In this document: positions 8,461 to 19,200 of the stretch, in pieces
Numbering within the stretch: position 1 is the first letter of the stretch
Layout of the letters: each line of letters begins with the position of its first letter
Origin: Parapedobacter koreensis
GTDB lineage: Bacteria; Bacteroidota; Bacteroidia; Sphingobacteriales; Sphingobacteriaceae
Assembly (NCBI RefSeq): GCF_900109365.1
Contig: NZ_FNZR01000009.1
Location: 1 to 64,000 of the forward strand
DNA length: 64,000 nucleotides
Reading direction: 5' to 3'
Made by a program: the position numbers and the translations under genes
The notes under the pieces: model-generated
The model's database searches: none
Told to the model about the DNA's origin: nothing
Seen by the model: only the letters and a program-made list of their open reading frames with translations

Positions 8461-8477
8461 ATTTATGTCGTTCACAC

Positions 8478-11400
8478 TTAGAAAGTAACATTCAGACCCA
8501 AGCTGTACGTGGCCGATACCGGGTACACGTTGGCATCATACCCCATGCCGGATACCTCCGGCGTAAATCCGTTGTAACCGGTGAAAATAAACGGCCTATC
8601 TGCCGTAGCAAACACGCGTACGGGTATGGTTTCGCGGATGTTGAAACTATATCCTGCCTGGATATTCTGAACGCGCAGGTAGGCGCCGCTTTCTACAAAG
8701 AAGGAGCTCGCCTGCAGGTTCCACGCGGCGACACTGCCTTGGGCCGATGGATAGGTGTTGGTAGACCCTTCGCCCGTCCAAAGCCCGTTGATAAAGGCTT
8801 CATCGGCATTCATCTGCGGGTACTTGCGCCGCATGGCCCGGTTGAGGTTGTGGATTTTATTGCCGGCCACGCCCTGCAACGCCACGCTGAAATCAAACCG
8901 TTTGTAATTGAGCGCGATATTAAGACCGTAAGTCAATTTAGGCAGGTAATTGCCCAAGTTTACACGGTCTTCCTCATCCAGCTCGCCGTTGCCATTCTGG
9001 TCTTTGTACTTCAAATAACCGGGTTGGATGGGAGCGCCCGGGTTGACAGCATTGTATCGGCTTGCAATCGGATCGGCATCGATTTCCGCTTGGTTTTGAT
9101 AGACGCCCGCCACTTCATATCCGTAATAATAATTTATGGGTTCATTCTCCTCAATGCGTGCCGGGAATTCAGCCGTCCACTCCGGGAATCCATTCATGAT
9201 GTTGTCAAGTCCACCGAGATCAGTGACCTTGTTGCGAAGCGTGGTGGCATTTACGCCGATGGAGTACCCCAATTGGCCGACCTCATCTTTCCAGTCCAAT
9301 CCGATTTCCCAACCGCTGTTGGCTACGCTGCCCCAGTTGCCGTACACGCGATCCCAGAGGAAGGGTATCGGGCGGCTGAAGGCCAGGTCTTTCGTGCGGC
9401 GGTAGTAATAATCTACCGTACCGTTCAGCCGGTTGTCCAGCAGGGCAAAGTCAATACCGCCGTCCCATTCTTCTACCACTTCCCAGCTGACCTGCGTGAA
9501 GAACCTGCTCACCCGGTAACCCGGAATACGGCTTCCGTAGCTTGTACCAATGCTGCCGAATATCGCAGAATTGTTGTTGCCCGAGTTGATGATGGCATAC
9601 CCGGCATTGGGCTGGATACCGTCATTACCCAGAAGACCCCAGCTTCCGCGGATCTTCAACAGGTCAAACAGCGACTGGCTCTCCATAAAACCTTCACGGC
9701 TGAGCACCCATCCCAAGCCTACCGAGGGGAAATACCCCCATTTGGTCTGGTATTTGGAGCTACCGTCTGCACGGAAGGTGGCGGTGAGCAAGTATTTATT
9801 GTCATAGTCATACGTGCCCCTCGTAAAGAAAGAAACCCCGGCATTGCGGAAGCCTCCTTCGCCGTAGCCGGTAGCCGATCCGATACCTTGTGCGCCCTGC
9901 CCTACATACCAGAATTCGGACGATTCCGGCACGTCGTTGGCAGATACCCACGTCTCCCGCCAGCGCTCTTCACGGGTAGACTGCCCAAGCAGCACCGTCC
10001 AGTGATGCGCTCCGGCATTATCCCGATAGGTGAGGAGGTTGTCGAGAATGTAATTATTATTCCGCGCTTGGGCCGATCGTAAGTAAGACCTATCGCTCCG
10101 CTGGTTGTTGTCAATATAGTATACCGGCGTGTAGCCAATGGCATGCGTAGATTGGTAGCGTTGGCTCAGCTGCGACCGGAAGGTGAGTTTCTTTTCCCAG
10201 AATTCGGCTTCTACATAGGCCGTGGGCAGTATCTGGAATCCTTTGTTTTCGCTGTGGTTGTAGTATGCCGTGGCAATCGGGTTGTTGAACCAGAAGCCGG
10301 AGGGAATGCCTATGGATGCGCTGGTTCCAAACTTGATTGGATCGGCGAGTTCCAAATTGGGATCGTATACCGGATACAGCGGAGATGCAAAATAGGCCTG
10401 CCGGAAGGCAACGTTATTCGGCGTAAACTCATTGAAATTGTTCAAGTGGGCGGTGATACCGATTTTTAGCCACGGTGCCACCCTCGCCTCGGTCTGCATC
10501 CGGATATTGTACTTACGGGAATAGTTTTCCGCATCCATGATACCATCTTGGTCCAGGTAGTTCGCGCCGAAGGTATAGGTGATCTTATCACTACCACCCT
10601 GCACGTCCACATTGTGGTTGGTGATGAGCGCCTGTGACCGCAGCAGCTCGCCATACCAGTCGGTATTCATGGTGGGGCTGTTGCCTTGCCCGCCAAACTG
10701 CGCTACCGAATTTTCGACGACATAGTTATCGCCTTTGGCGAGCGAATAGGCTGCAAATTGTGCCCCATCAGCCATTTTCAGCACATTACTCGGGGTCTGG
10801 AAACCGACGTAACCATTGTAGGTGACGCGGGGCTTCATATTGAGACTTCCTTTTTTGGTGGTGACGATGATCACACCATTTGCTGCCCTTACGCCATAAA
10901 TCGCTGCACCTGAGGCATCTTTCAATACAGACATGTCGGCGATGTCATTGGGGTTTAGGAAATTGATGTTGTCCATAAACATCCCGTCTACCACATACAG
11001 GGGGCTCTCATTGTTAAATGACCCCACACCCCGCACACGCACGGTGGGCGAAGCGCCCGGCGCGCCGGAGCTTACTACCTGCACGCCCGTCACGGCGCCC
11101 TGCAAGGCGTCCATCGGGGTAGCGATGGTGCGCTTCGCGGCGTTCTCCATATTGACCGTGGCAACCGGCGCAGTGAGATCACCCTTGCGCTGCGTACCAT
11201 ACCCAATCACCACCACTTCGTCCAGATTAAAGCCCACGTCGGGCATCAATTGGATATTCATCGCAGTACCGGAAATCGCCAACGTCTGCCGCGTGTAGCC
11301 AACGGCAGAAACGATCAGCGAATCGGCTGCCGCCGGAACGGACAAGCTGAAGGTCCCGTCTTCGGAACTGGTGGTTCCGACACCGGGCAAGTCCTTTACG

Positions 11401-11540
11401 GTGATCGAGGCCACCAGCGGATTGCCCGCTTCATCAGTGACGTTGCCCGTCACTGCCCTACTTTGTGCCCATACATATCCATGCATGCAGGACAAAAGTG
11501 CTATCATACCAAGTAATAATACACCTTTTTTCATTAGCAT
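8478..11540 (-). CDS. SusC/RagA-family TonB-linked outer-membrane transporter (PUL 1)
   Basis: About 1020 residues. A signal peptide ends at GYVWAQ, followed by a carboxypeptidase-regulatory-like beta-sandwich (AVTGNVTDEAGNPLVASITV). The TonB-box/plug start DEVVVIGYGTQRKGDLT comes next, then the plug motif YVVDGMF with DMSVLKDASGAAIYGVR. A 22-strand barrel ends in an aromatic residue (LGLNVTF). It imports oligosaccharides using TonB energy together with the SusD lipoprotein. The frame extends to 11597, but ATG 11540 (or 11534, beginning MKKGVLLLG) best fits a signal peptide. It is the first gene of the susC-susD-hydrolase operon. Confidence 0.96.
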   Translation of the reverse strand: MLMKKGVLLLGMIALLSCMHGYVWAQSRAVTGNVTDEAGNPLVASITVKDLPGVGTTSSEDGTFSLSVPAAADSLIVSAVGYTRQTLAISGTAMNIQLMPDVGFNLDEVVVIGYGTQRKGDLTAPVATVNMENAAKRTIATPMDALQGAVTGVQVVSSGAPGASPTVRVRGVGSFNNESPLYVVDGMFMDNINFLNPNDIADMSVLKDASGAAIYGVRAANGVIIVTTKKGSLNMKPRVTYNGYVGFQTPSNVLKMADGAQFAAYSLAKGDNYVVENSVAQFGGQGNSPTMNTDWYGELLRSQALITNHNVDVQGGSDKITYTFGANYLDQDGIMDAENYSRKYNIRMQTEARVAPWLKIGITAHLNNFNEFTPNNVAFRQAYFASPLYPVYDPNLELADPIKFGTSASIGIPSGFWFNNPIATAYYNHSENKGFQILPTAYVEAEFWEKKLTFRSQLSQRYQSTHAIGYTPVYYIDNNQRSDRSYLRSAQARNNNYILDNLLTYRDNAGAHHWTVLLGQSTREERWRETWVSANDVPESSEFWYVGQGAQGIGSATGYGEGGFRNAGVSFFTRGTYDYDNKYLLTATFRADGSSKYQTKWGYFPSVGLGWVLSREGFMESQSLFDLLKIRGSWGLLGNDGIQPNAGYAIINSGNNNSAIFGSIGTSYGSRIPGYRVSRFFTQVSWEVVEEWDGGIDFALLDNRLNGTVDYYYRRTKDLAFSRPIPFLWDRVYGNWGSVANSGWEIGLDWKDEVGQLGYSIGVNATTLRNKVTDLGGLDNIMNGFPEWTAEFPARIEENEPINYYYGYEVAGVYQNQAEIDADPIASRYNAVNPGAPIQPGYLKYKDQNGNGELDEEDRVNLGNYLPKLTYGLNIALNYKRFDFSVALQGVAGNKIHNLNRAMRRKYPQMNADEAFINGLWTGEGSTNTYPSAQGSVAAWNLQASSFFVESGAYLRVQNIQAGYSFNIRETIPVRVFATADRPFIFTGYNGFTPEVSGMGYDANVYPVSATYSLGLNVTF

Positions 11541-11624
11541 AATTTTTGTTTTTAAAGCCATGAAGCTTGCGCAACTCATGCAGGTTTCATTAGCCATCTG
11601 TTAAATTTGGATCTTGTTTACAAC

Positions 11625-11676
11625 TAGTGGGGTCAAAAATAGTGTGATGCCCCAAAAAACACACAAAGACCCACTA
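11625..11676. promoter_or_regulatory. Inverted repeat flanking the susC promoter
   Basis: Arm TAGTGGGGTC (11625-11634) and arm GACCCACTA (11668-11676) are complementary except for one extra G. They lie on either side of the susC core promoter: one arm reaches the end of the -7 box and the other begins at the -33 box. This is a plausible operator for the LuxR-type regulator encoded divergently. Confidence 0.5.
11634..11667 (-). promoter_or_regulatory. Promoter of the PUL 1 susC operon
   Basis: On the minus strand TTTG (11667-11664) and TATTTTTG (11641-11634) match the -33 and -7 elements of Bacteroidota housekeeping promoters, with 22 bases between them. Transcription would begin near 11627. 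Confidence 0.6.
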
Positions 11677-11717
11677 CATCATTTCTACATCAACATGCCG
11701 TAATCCTTGTTTTTCGC

Positions 11718-11725
11718 TATATTTG
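11718..11725 (+). promoter_or_regulatory. -7 element of the PUL 1 regulator gene
   Basis: TATATTTG matches TAnnTTTG and lies 16 bases before the ATG, giving a very short leader. A second match, TAAATTTG at 11602-11609, points the same way and could give a longer leader. No clear -33 box was found for the first. Confidence 0.5.
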
Positions 11726-11741
11726 CGTGTTGTAGACACTC

Positions 11742-14633
11742 ATGATGCATAGCTGGCGGTTGCTATCCGTTTTATTCGTAATGCTTCCTTACGTCCTATG
11801 GGGGCAAAATACCCTGGGGATTCCGCTGGTGTTTAATTACAGCAAGGCCGTATTCCAAGGTGGAAGCCGTACCTGGGATATCAAGCAGGATAGCCGGGGT
11901 ATCCTATACTTTGCCAACAACGACGGACTAATCACGTTCAATGGCCACTATTGGAGCACCTATCCCCTACCCAATACCACCATACTGCGATCGCTCGAAA
12001 TCGATGAAAACGATCGGATTTATGTAGGCGGACAGGGGGAGTTCGGCTATTTTGAAGGGAGCCCCCGTACCACGCTGCATTATACCTCGCTCAATGACCT
12101 CGTGCCGCAAAACCACCGGAATTTTGCGGATGTCTGGAACACGGCTACTTTCGGCCAATCGGTTTTCTTTCGGGCCACTGATCGGATTTTCCAATTGACG
12201 GACGGCCGTATCGCCGTGCATACCCCTGCTGCCGAATGGCTGTTTCTGGGCCGGGCAGGCAAACGCCTGTTTGCCCAGGATAAAAACCGAGGCCTGCTGG
12301 AATTCAGGAACAACCAGTGGACATCGTTGGAAAACGGAAACCTGATGGAGGGGATAAATATCGCTTCGGTATTCTCCCTGGGCAGCGACAGCATCTTCGT
12401 GGCGACGATAACCAATAAAACTTTCCTGTTGCTCGGTAATACGCTCCAACGTATGGACACCGCACCATGGCAGGATCTATACACGCCGTCGTTTGCAAAA
12501 ATCAGTGATTCCACTTATGTGGCGGCGACTGCTACGGCGGGATGTATCATTCGCAACTTGGACGGTAGCGCAATGCAGCACATCGCCAATGCGGAAGGCC
12601 TGCAAAACAATAATGTCTCCAAGGTATTCATCGATAAAGACCAAAATATATGGGCAGGCATCGACAATGCCATCGCCGTGATCAGCTACAACAGTGCGGT
12701 CAAGTATTTCCGTCCAAATCTGGAAAACGATGTCACGGGGTTCTCGACGCGGATTTTCAAGAATAACCTTTACGTCTCTTCCTCCAACGGCGTATATGTA
12801 GCGCCGCTGACTCCTGACGTAGCCGATCATAGCCTTTCCCGAAGCACCTTTTCGCTGGTCAGCGTCAGTGACAGGGGTGAAGCCTGGCGGCTGGAGGAAG
12901 TAAACGGGCAGTTGCTTCTTGCCCATAACAAAGGGGTCTTTGCCATAACGGACAGCATAGCCAGCCCGATTTCGACGGGTACGGGCTCCTGGATGTTCCT
13001 GCCGCTATCATCGCCGCCGGCGCGAGACGTTCTGGTAGGCACGTACCGTGGCATCGATCTGCTTCGTTATGCAAACGGCCTTTTTGAGCGGGCTGGTACA
13101 CTTGCAGGCCAAGCTGATTCGTATCGCTTCCTGGAACGCGACGAGCAGGGTACCATTTGGGCATCACACCCGTATCGGGGCATCTACCGCCTCACCTTAT
13201 CGCCGGATAGCACGGAATACACCGTACGCCTCTATACCAACAAAGACGGGCTGCCGTCTGCTTTCCAGAATTTTGTCTTCAACATCAGAAACCGAATCGT
13301 ATTTGCTACCGAAGCGGGCGTGTATGAATTTGACAGGGCGACCGACCGCTTCATCCCGTCGGAATCGTTTGGGCAATTTACGGGTATCCCGATAAAGTAC
13401 TTACAGGACGATGCCGAGGGGAATGTGTGGTTTTGCAGTGGGAAACGGATCGGCGTGGCCAAGTTTGCCTCAGGGAAGATCGCTGCCGGCATCACCTATT
13501 TTCCGGAGATAGAAGGGCTCAACACCTCCGGATTTGAAAACATCTATCCGTACGATAAAAACAATGTCTATATTGGTTCTGAAACGGGCATCATCCACAT
13601 CAACTACGAGAAATACCAAGCAAACACGCCTCGGCCCTCGGTACTGCTCTCGCGCGTGAATACCACCAATGGAAAGGACAGCACCATCTTTGGTGGTTAT
13701 TTCCCCAAAAACGGGACAGGCTCCTTCATCCAGGACAAGAAGCAGATACCCCGACTGCACGCGTCGTTTGATGCGTTCCATTTTGAATATGGCTCACCGA
13801 GCTATGGCATACAGCACCAGCTTACCTATAGCTATTGGCTCGAAGGCTATGATACCGGATGGTCGGCCTGGAGCGCCCATACCGAAAAAGACTATACCAA
13901 CCTGCCGAGCGGCACGTATACGTTTAAAGTGAAGGCGCGCAATAACCTGAACGACGAGTCTGAAACGGCGGTTTTCTCCTTTGTAATCTGCCCGCCATGG
14001 TACCAAACGAGATGGGCCGTGCTGGGCTATGTGATCGCTGCCCTAATCGGCATATACCTGCTCATCCGATGGCAACAACGTATGTGGCGTCGGCAACGGA
14101 ACAAATACGAAGAACAACTGGCACAGCTGCGCTACATCCACCAGTTGGAAATCGAAAAAAACGAGAAGGAGATCGTAAAGCTGCAAAATGAAAAGCTGGA
14201 AAATGAGGTTTGGGTGAAAACAAAGGAACTGGCTAATACCAGTATGCAGCTCATGGAAAATACAGATGCCTTGAGTAAAGTCAAGATCGAGCTGAAGAAA
14301 TTACACCTAAGCCCAGAGGACGAAAGCGACCTGAAACGAATCACTTCGCTACTCAAGGATATCGAAAAGAATAGTGCCAACTGGGATCAGTTTGCCTCCC
14401 ATTTTGATGAGCTGAACGATGGCTTTCTCAATCGGTTGAAAGCACAGCATCCCCACTTGTCGCGCAATGATCTCAAAGTATGCGCTTACCTGCGATTGAA
14501 TTTTTCTTCCAAACAGATTGCGCAGCTTCAAAACATTTCGGTACGCGGCGTGGAAATACACCGCTACCGGCTCCGGAAAAAACTGGGCCTGCAAACCGAA
14601 GTATCGCTGAACGAGTACCTTACCTCCGTTTAA
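11742..14633 (+). CDS. Membrane-bound propeller/Y_Y_Y sensor with LuxR-type HTH, no kinase
   Basis: A 963-residue PUL regulator. The signal peptide ends near YVLWGQ. A long periplasmic sensor of two-component-regulator propeller repeats follows (blades such as GILYFANNDGLITFNG and NIWAGIDNAIAVI), then a Y_Y_Y domain (YWLEGYDTGWSAWSAHTEK). One membrane helix sits near residue 755-775, followed by a coiled coil. The C-terminal LuxR-like helix-turn-helix has LRLNFSSKQIAQLQNISVRG. There is no histidine kinase, ATPase or receiver domain, so ligand binding would act directly on DNA across the membrane. It is divergent from susC, whose operon is its obvious target. Confidence 0.88.
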   Translation: MMHSWRLLSVLFVMLPYVLWGQNTLGIPLVFNYSKAVFQGGSRTWDIKQDSRGILYFANNDGLITFNGHYWSTYPLPNTTILRSLEIDENDRIYVGGQGEFGYFEGSPRTTLHYTSLNDLVPQNHRNFADVWNTATFGQSVFFRATDRIFQLTDGRIAVHTPAAEWLFLGRAGKRLFAQDKNRGLLEFRNNQWTSLENGNLMEGINIASVFSLGSDSIFVATITNKTFLLLGNTLQRMDTAPWQDLYTPSFAKISDSTYVAATATAGCIIRNLDGSAMQHIANAEGLQNNNVSKVFIDKDQNIWAGIDNAIAVISYNSAVKYFRPNLENDVTGFSTRIFKNNLYVSSSNGVYVAPLTPDVADHSLSRSTFSLVSVSDRGEAWRLEEVNGQLLLAHNKGVFAITDSIASPISTGTGSWMFLPLSSPPARDVLVGTYRGIDLLRYANGLFERAGTLAGQADSYRFLERDEQGTIWASHPYRGIYRLTLSPDSTEYTVRLYTNKDGLPSAFQNFVFNIRNRIVFATEAGVYEFDRATDRFIPSESFGQFTGIPIKYLQDDAEGNVWFCSGKRIGVAKFASGKIAAGITYFPEIEGLNTSGFENIYPYDKNNVYIGSETGIIHINYEKYQANTPRPSVLLSRVNTTNGKDSTIFGGYFPKNGTGSFIQDKKQIPRLHASFDAFHFEYGSPSYGIQHQLTYSYWLEGYDTGWSAWSAHTEKDYTNLPSGTYTFKVKARNNLNDESETAVFSFVICPPWYQTRWAVLGYVIAALIGIYLLIRWQQRMWRRQRNKYEEQLAQLRYIHQLEIEKNEKEIVKLQNEKLENEVWVKTKELANTSMQLMENTDALSKVKIELKKLHLSPEDESDLKRITSLLKDIEKNSANWDQFASHFDELNDGFLNRLKAQHPHLSRNDLKVCAYLRLNFSSKQIAQLQNISVRGVEIHRYRLRKKLGLQTEVSLNEYLTSV

Positions 14634-14683
14634 ATTGTAACGTATACAGCGTTGGTGCGTCAAAGCCCCAAGACGATTAACCA

Positions 14684-16231
14684 ATGCTGAAAAGAATAAA
14701 CATGACCACCGAAGCTGCGCTCCTCGCGGGCTTCATCCTCGCAAAATTTGCCCTGCAAGCGATACTGATCAGTCCAGCATACGAGTTGCACCGCGACGAG
14801 TACCTTCACCTCGACCAAGCGAATCACCTGGCTTGGGGGTACCTGTCCGTGCCACCGCTGACGTCGTGGATATCTTACCTCATCAAGCTCTTGGGCAATT
14901 CAGTATGGTGGGTGAAATTTTTTCCGGCGTTATTCGGTGCGCTGACCCTCGTTGTGGTTTGGAAAGCTGTAGCGGCACTCGGCGGCGGACTGTTTGCCCG
15001 TGCATTGGCTGCCACCGGCGTGCTGTTTTCGGTATTGCTGCGCCTGAATACGCTCTACCAGCCCAACTCGGTGGATGTGCTGTGCTGGACAGCTTTTTAT
15101 TACACGGTAATCCGGTATATCGGCACCGAGCGGCCAAGATGGTTGTTCATCGGGGCAGTGGTGCTGGCCATTGGATTCCTGAACAAGTATAATATCATTT
15201 TCCTGGTCGTCGGTCTGCTTCCCGCCATCTTGCTCACGACACAACGAAGCGTACTGTCCAACCGCCGGTTTTGGGCCGCGATGGGCCTCGCTTTACTGCT
15301 CATATCGCCCAACCTGATCTGGCAATACCGCAATGGCTTTCCGGTGGTGCAACACTTGGGCGAACTCGCGGATAGCCAATTGGTACATGTAGACCGTTGG
15401 GGGTTTCTGCGGGCACAGCTCGTTTTTTTCTTAGGCTCGGTGGTGCTCATCCTCGCGGGTTTATATGCCCTGCTTGCCTACCAGCCGCTACGACGGTACC
15501 GCCTGTTTTTCTGGTCGTTTTTTGCCACACTGGCCGTGTTTATCTATTTCAGGGCAAAGGACTACTACGCCATTGGCCTTTACCCGATATATCATGCTTT
15601 CGGGGCGGTCTTTCTCGCCGACGTATTGGACACGGGCTGGAAGCGGCTGCTTAGGCCTGTGCTGCTGCTCTTACCGCTCTTGTTTTTTATACCAATGTAC
15701 CGCTTCGCCTTCCCAAATAGATCGCCAGCATATATCATGGCCCACCACGATAGCTACCGTGAGATAGGGTTGCTGCGGTGGGAAGATGGCAAAGACCACG
15801 ATCTCCCTCAGGATTTTGCCGATATGCTGGGTTGGAAGGAACTGGCCCGCAAGGTGGATAGCGCCTATGCACAGGTGCCCGATCCCACACGGACGCTGGT
15901 GATGTGCGACAACTATGGCCAGGCAGGGGCCATCAACTATTATTCGGAGCGCGGGATACGCGCTGTGTCATTCAATGCCGACTATATCAATTGGATGGAC
16001 CTGAGCCAGCCGTATAGCCACTATATACGGGTAAAAAGTGCTTGGGAAGTCGAAGACGAACTGGAAAAGACCAGTCCGTATTTTGAGCGTGCAAACATTA
16101 CAGGGGCGATAAACAACCGCTATGCTCGGGAATACGGTACCACGGTCATGGTATTCACCGGAGCCAAGATAGACATCAATGAACGCCTACGGGCTGAAGT
16201 GATGGAGAAGAAAAATGCCAGTCGGCGCTAA
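14684..16231 (+). CDS. GT39-like membrane glycosyltransferase (ArnT/PMT family)
   Basis: A 515-residue polytopic protein with about ten hydrophobic helices. The periplasmic loop motif ELHRDEYLHLDQANHLAWGY near residues 32-50 holds the DE pair typical of ArnT/PMT-type enzymes, which move a sugar from a polyprenyl-phosphate donor onto an acceptor. A C-terminal soluble periplasmic part follows (VMCDNYGQAGAINYYSERG). The acceptor is unknown; lipid A, cell-envelope glycan or protein are all possible. ATG 14702 is an alternative start six residues in. Its stop overlaps the convergent mfd stop by four bases. Confidence 0.85.
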   Translation: MLKRINMTTEAALLAGFILAKFALQAILISPAYELHRDEYLHLDQANHLAWGYLSVPPLTSWISYLIKLLGNSVWWVKFFPALFGALTLVVVWKAVAALGGGLFARALAATGVLFSVLLRLNTLYQPNSVDVLCWTAFYYTVIRYIGTERPRWLFIGAVVLAIGFLNKYNIIFLVVGLLPAILLTTQRSVLSNRRFWAAMGLALLLISPNLIWQYRNGFPVVQHLGELADSQLVHVDRWGFLRAQLVFFLGSVVLILAGLYALLAYQPLRRYRLFFWSFFATLAVFIYFRAKDYYAIGLYPIYHAFGAVFLADVLDTGWKRLLRPVLLLLPLLFFIPMYRFAFPNRSPAYIMAHHDSYREIGLLRWEDGKDHDLPQDFADMLGWKELARKVDSAYAQVPDPTRTLVMCDNYGQAGAINYYSERGIRAVSFNADYINWMDLSQPYSHYIRVKSAWEVEDELEKTSPYFERANITGAINNRYAREYGTTVMVFTGAKIDINERLRAEVMEKKNASRR

Positions 16232-19200
16232 GCCGCCATATCCCGCAGGATACCGATGGCTACGCCGATATCATGCACTTGCTCAAAGGCGATACGGAGC
16301 GAGCCTTTGACCTCCTTGAGGTTGCAGATGGTAGGATTTTGCTGCACGAACTGGAGCACCTTGCCAAAGCGGTCACTTTCGAAATAGCCGGGATTGGTGG
16401 CAAAATAGCCCCGCAGCAAATTGTTTTTATAAGAGATTTTCTCGAAGCCGATTTCACGGCCCAGCCATTGGAGGCGCAAGGTATTGAGCAGCTCTTCCAC
16501 CTGACGGGGTACGGGACCAAAGCGGTCGCGCAGTGATTGCTTGAAGGCATCGAGCTGCTGCTCGTTTTCCAGCTTGGCGATTTCGTTGTACAGGTTATAC
16601 CGCTCGGAAATATTGGTCACATACTCATCGGGGATGAGCACTTCCAAGTCGGTATCGATTTGGGTGAATGATACGTAGTCACGCGGTTTTACATCCTTGA
16701 AAAGGTCCGCAAACTCGTCATCCTTCAATTCCTGTATGGCCTCATCCAAGATCTTGTGGTACATCTCAAAGCCGATTTCGGCGATGAAACCACTTTGTTC
16801 AGCGCCTAATAGGTTGCCGCTGCCACGGATATCAAGGTCGCGCATGGCCACATTGAAGCCACTGCCCAGCTCGGAAAACTCTTCGATGGCACTGAGCCGC
16901 TTATAGGCCTCTGACGTGAGCGTGGAGAGCGGCGGGCTCAGCAGGTAGCAAAACGCTTTCTTATTCGTTCGTCCCACACGGCCGCGCATTTGGTGTAGAT
17001 CGCTCAAGCCAAACATATGGGCATGGTTGATGATGATTGTATTGGCATTGGGGATATCCAGTCCGGCTTCGATGATGGTGGTAGCCACCAGCACATCATA
17101 GTCGTGGTTGATGAACTTGAGCATCACGTCTTCCAGCGCATCGCCTTCCAGCTGACCATGGGCTACTCCTACGCGGGCGTCCGGCACGAGCTTCTTGATG
17201 AGGAGGCCCAATTGCGGCAGGTCGGCCACGCGGTTGTGGATGAAAAACACCTGCCCACCACGGTCAATTTCATACGACACGGCCTCTTGTATCAACGTCT
17301 CATTGAAGACATGCAGCTCGGTCTGCACCGGCTGTCTGTTGGGCGGCGGGGTATTAATGATACTCAAATCGCGCGCACCCATCAGCGAAAAGTGCAACGT
17401 ACGCGGTATCGGCGTAGCCGTAAGCGTAAGTGCATCCACGTTGGCACGAAGCTGCTTGAGCTTCTCCTTGACGCCCACACCAAATTTCTGCTCCTCGTCT
17501 ACAATCATCAGGCCGAGATCCTTGAATTTGACGTCCTTGCTTACCAAGCGGTGGGTGCCTATAATGATATCCAGTTTGCCCTCGGCCAACCGCGTCAGGG
17601 TATCCTTGATTTCTTTGGTGGTCTTGAATCGGTTGATGTAATCAATAGAACAAGGAAAACCCTTAAGCCGCTCGGAAAATGTGCGGTGATGCTGCATGGC
17701 CAAGATGGTGGTCGGCACCAATACCGCCACTTGCTTGCTATCGGCTACGGCTTTAAATGCTGCCCGGATAGCTACCTCGGTCTTGCCAAAGCCCACGTCG
17801 CCGCACACGAGCCTGTCCATTGGGTGGGGCGATTCCATGTCGCGTTTCACGTCCAGGGTGGCCTTCTCCTGATCGGGCGTATCTTCGTAGATAAAGGATG
17901 CTTCCAGTTCGGTCTGGAGGTAGGTATCCGGGCTGTATGCATTGCCGGTCTGTGCCTTACGCTGGGCGTAGAGCTTAATCAGATCCCGGGCGATGTCCTT
18001 AACTTTTTTTTTAGTGGTTTTCTTGAGCTTATCCCAGGTGTCGGTGCCCAGCTTGTTCATCTTGGGTACCGTACCCTCCCTGCCTGTATATTTGGAAATA
18101 CGATTAAGCGAGTTAATATTGACATACAGCAGGTCATTATCGGCATACACCAGCCGAATCATCTCCTGCATCTTGCCATTGACCTCCACCTTTTCCAACC
18201 CAGCATATTTGCCGATACCATGGTCGATATGGGTGATATAGTCACCGGGCTTCAGATCGCGCAGTTCCTTGAGCGTAATGGCCTGCGATCGCTCGTAGCC
18301 TTTTTTGCGCTTGTATTTGTAATAGCGGTCAAAGATCTGATGGTCGGTATAGCAGGCAACGCCCAGTTCCACATCGACAAACCCTTCGCGCAGGGCGGTA
18401 TTGATGGGCGTGAACATGACAGATTTATCCAAATCATCCAAGATGGTGAGCAGCCGCTCAATCTGCTTGGGTGAGTCGCTGAAAATGCAATTGTGGATAC
18501 GTGCTTTTTCGTTTTCCTTAAAGTTGTGTATCAGCAGGTTGAAATCTTTGTTGAATGAAGGCTGCGGGCGCTGATCGAACGGGATGGTTTCGGTAGGTTG
18601 GTAGAAAAACTGCTTCCCAAATTCTACCACGGCAAAATCATACAGCATGGCGGCAAGGTTTTTCTCGTCAATAAAATTATACCGGGGATTTACCCATTCG
18701 GGATTCTGATGCTTATCAGCCTCAGGGAGCGCCTTCCATAGTTCGCTTGCTTTCTTGTAACCTTTGGCTACGACATCCAGCGTGAATTGTACATCTTCAA
18801 ACCAGATGGCTGAATCTGCCGAGATGTATTCCAATAGCGAAATGTTGCCTTCCGTCAAGAACTTGGCCTGCACATTGGGGACAATCGTGACGGTGTGTAT
18901 CTTGCTTACCGACAATTGGCTTTCGATATCAAAGGTGCGGATGCTTTCAATATCATTGCCAAAAAATTCGATACGGTAAGGCAGGTCATTGGAAAACGAA
19001 AAGATATCCACGATGCCGCCCCGTATGGCGTACTGGCCCGGCTCATACACAAAGTCTACGCGCTCAAATTCATATTCTTGCAGAAACTCGTTGATGAAGT
19101 CGATATCGAGGTTGCTGTTTTGGGTAATTTCAAGCGTATTCTTCTCCAGATCATTCCGATTGATGACCTTTTCGGCCAGCGCTTCGGGATAGGTGACCAC

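Noticed and set aside
8202-10082. 626-residue open frame antisense to SusC/SusD
   Set aside because: It lies wholly within two clear genes on the other strand, has no recognisable family and no start context. Long antisense frames are expected in GC-balanced coding DNA.
17017-18474. 485-residue open frame antisense to mfd
   Set aside because: It overlaps the conserved translocase domains of Mfd and has no domain of its own.
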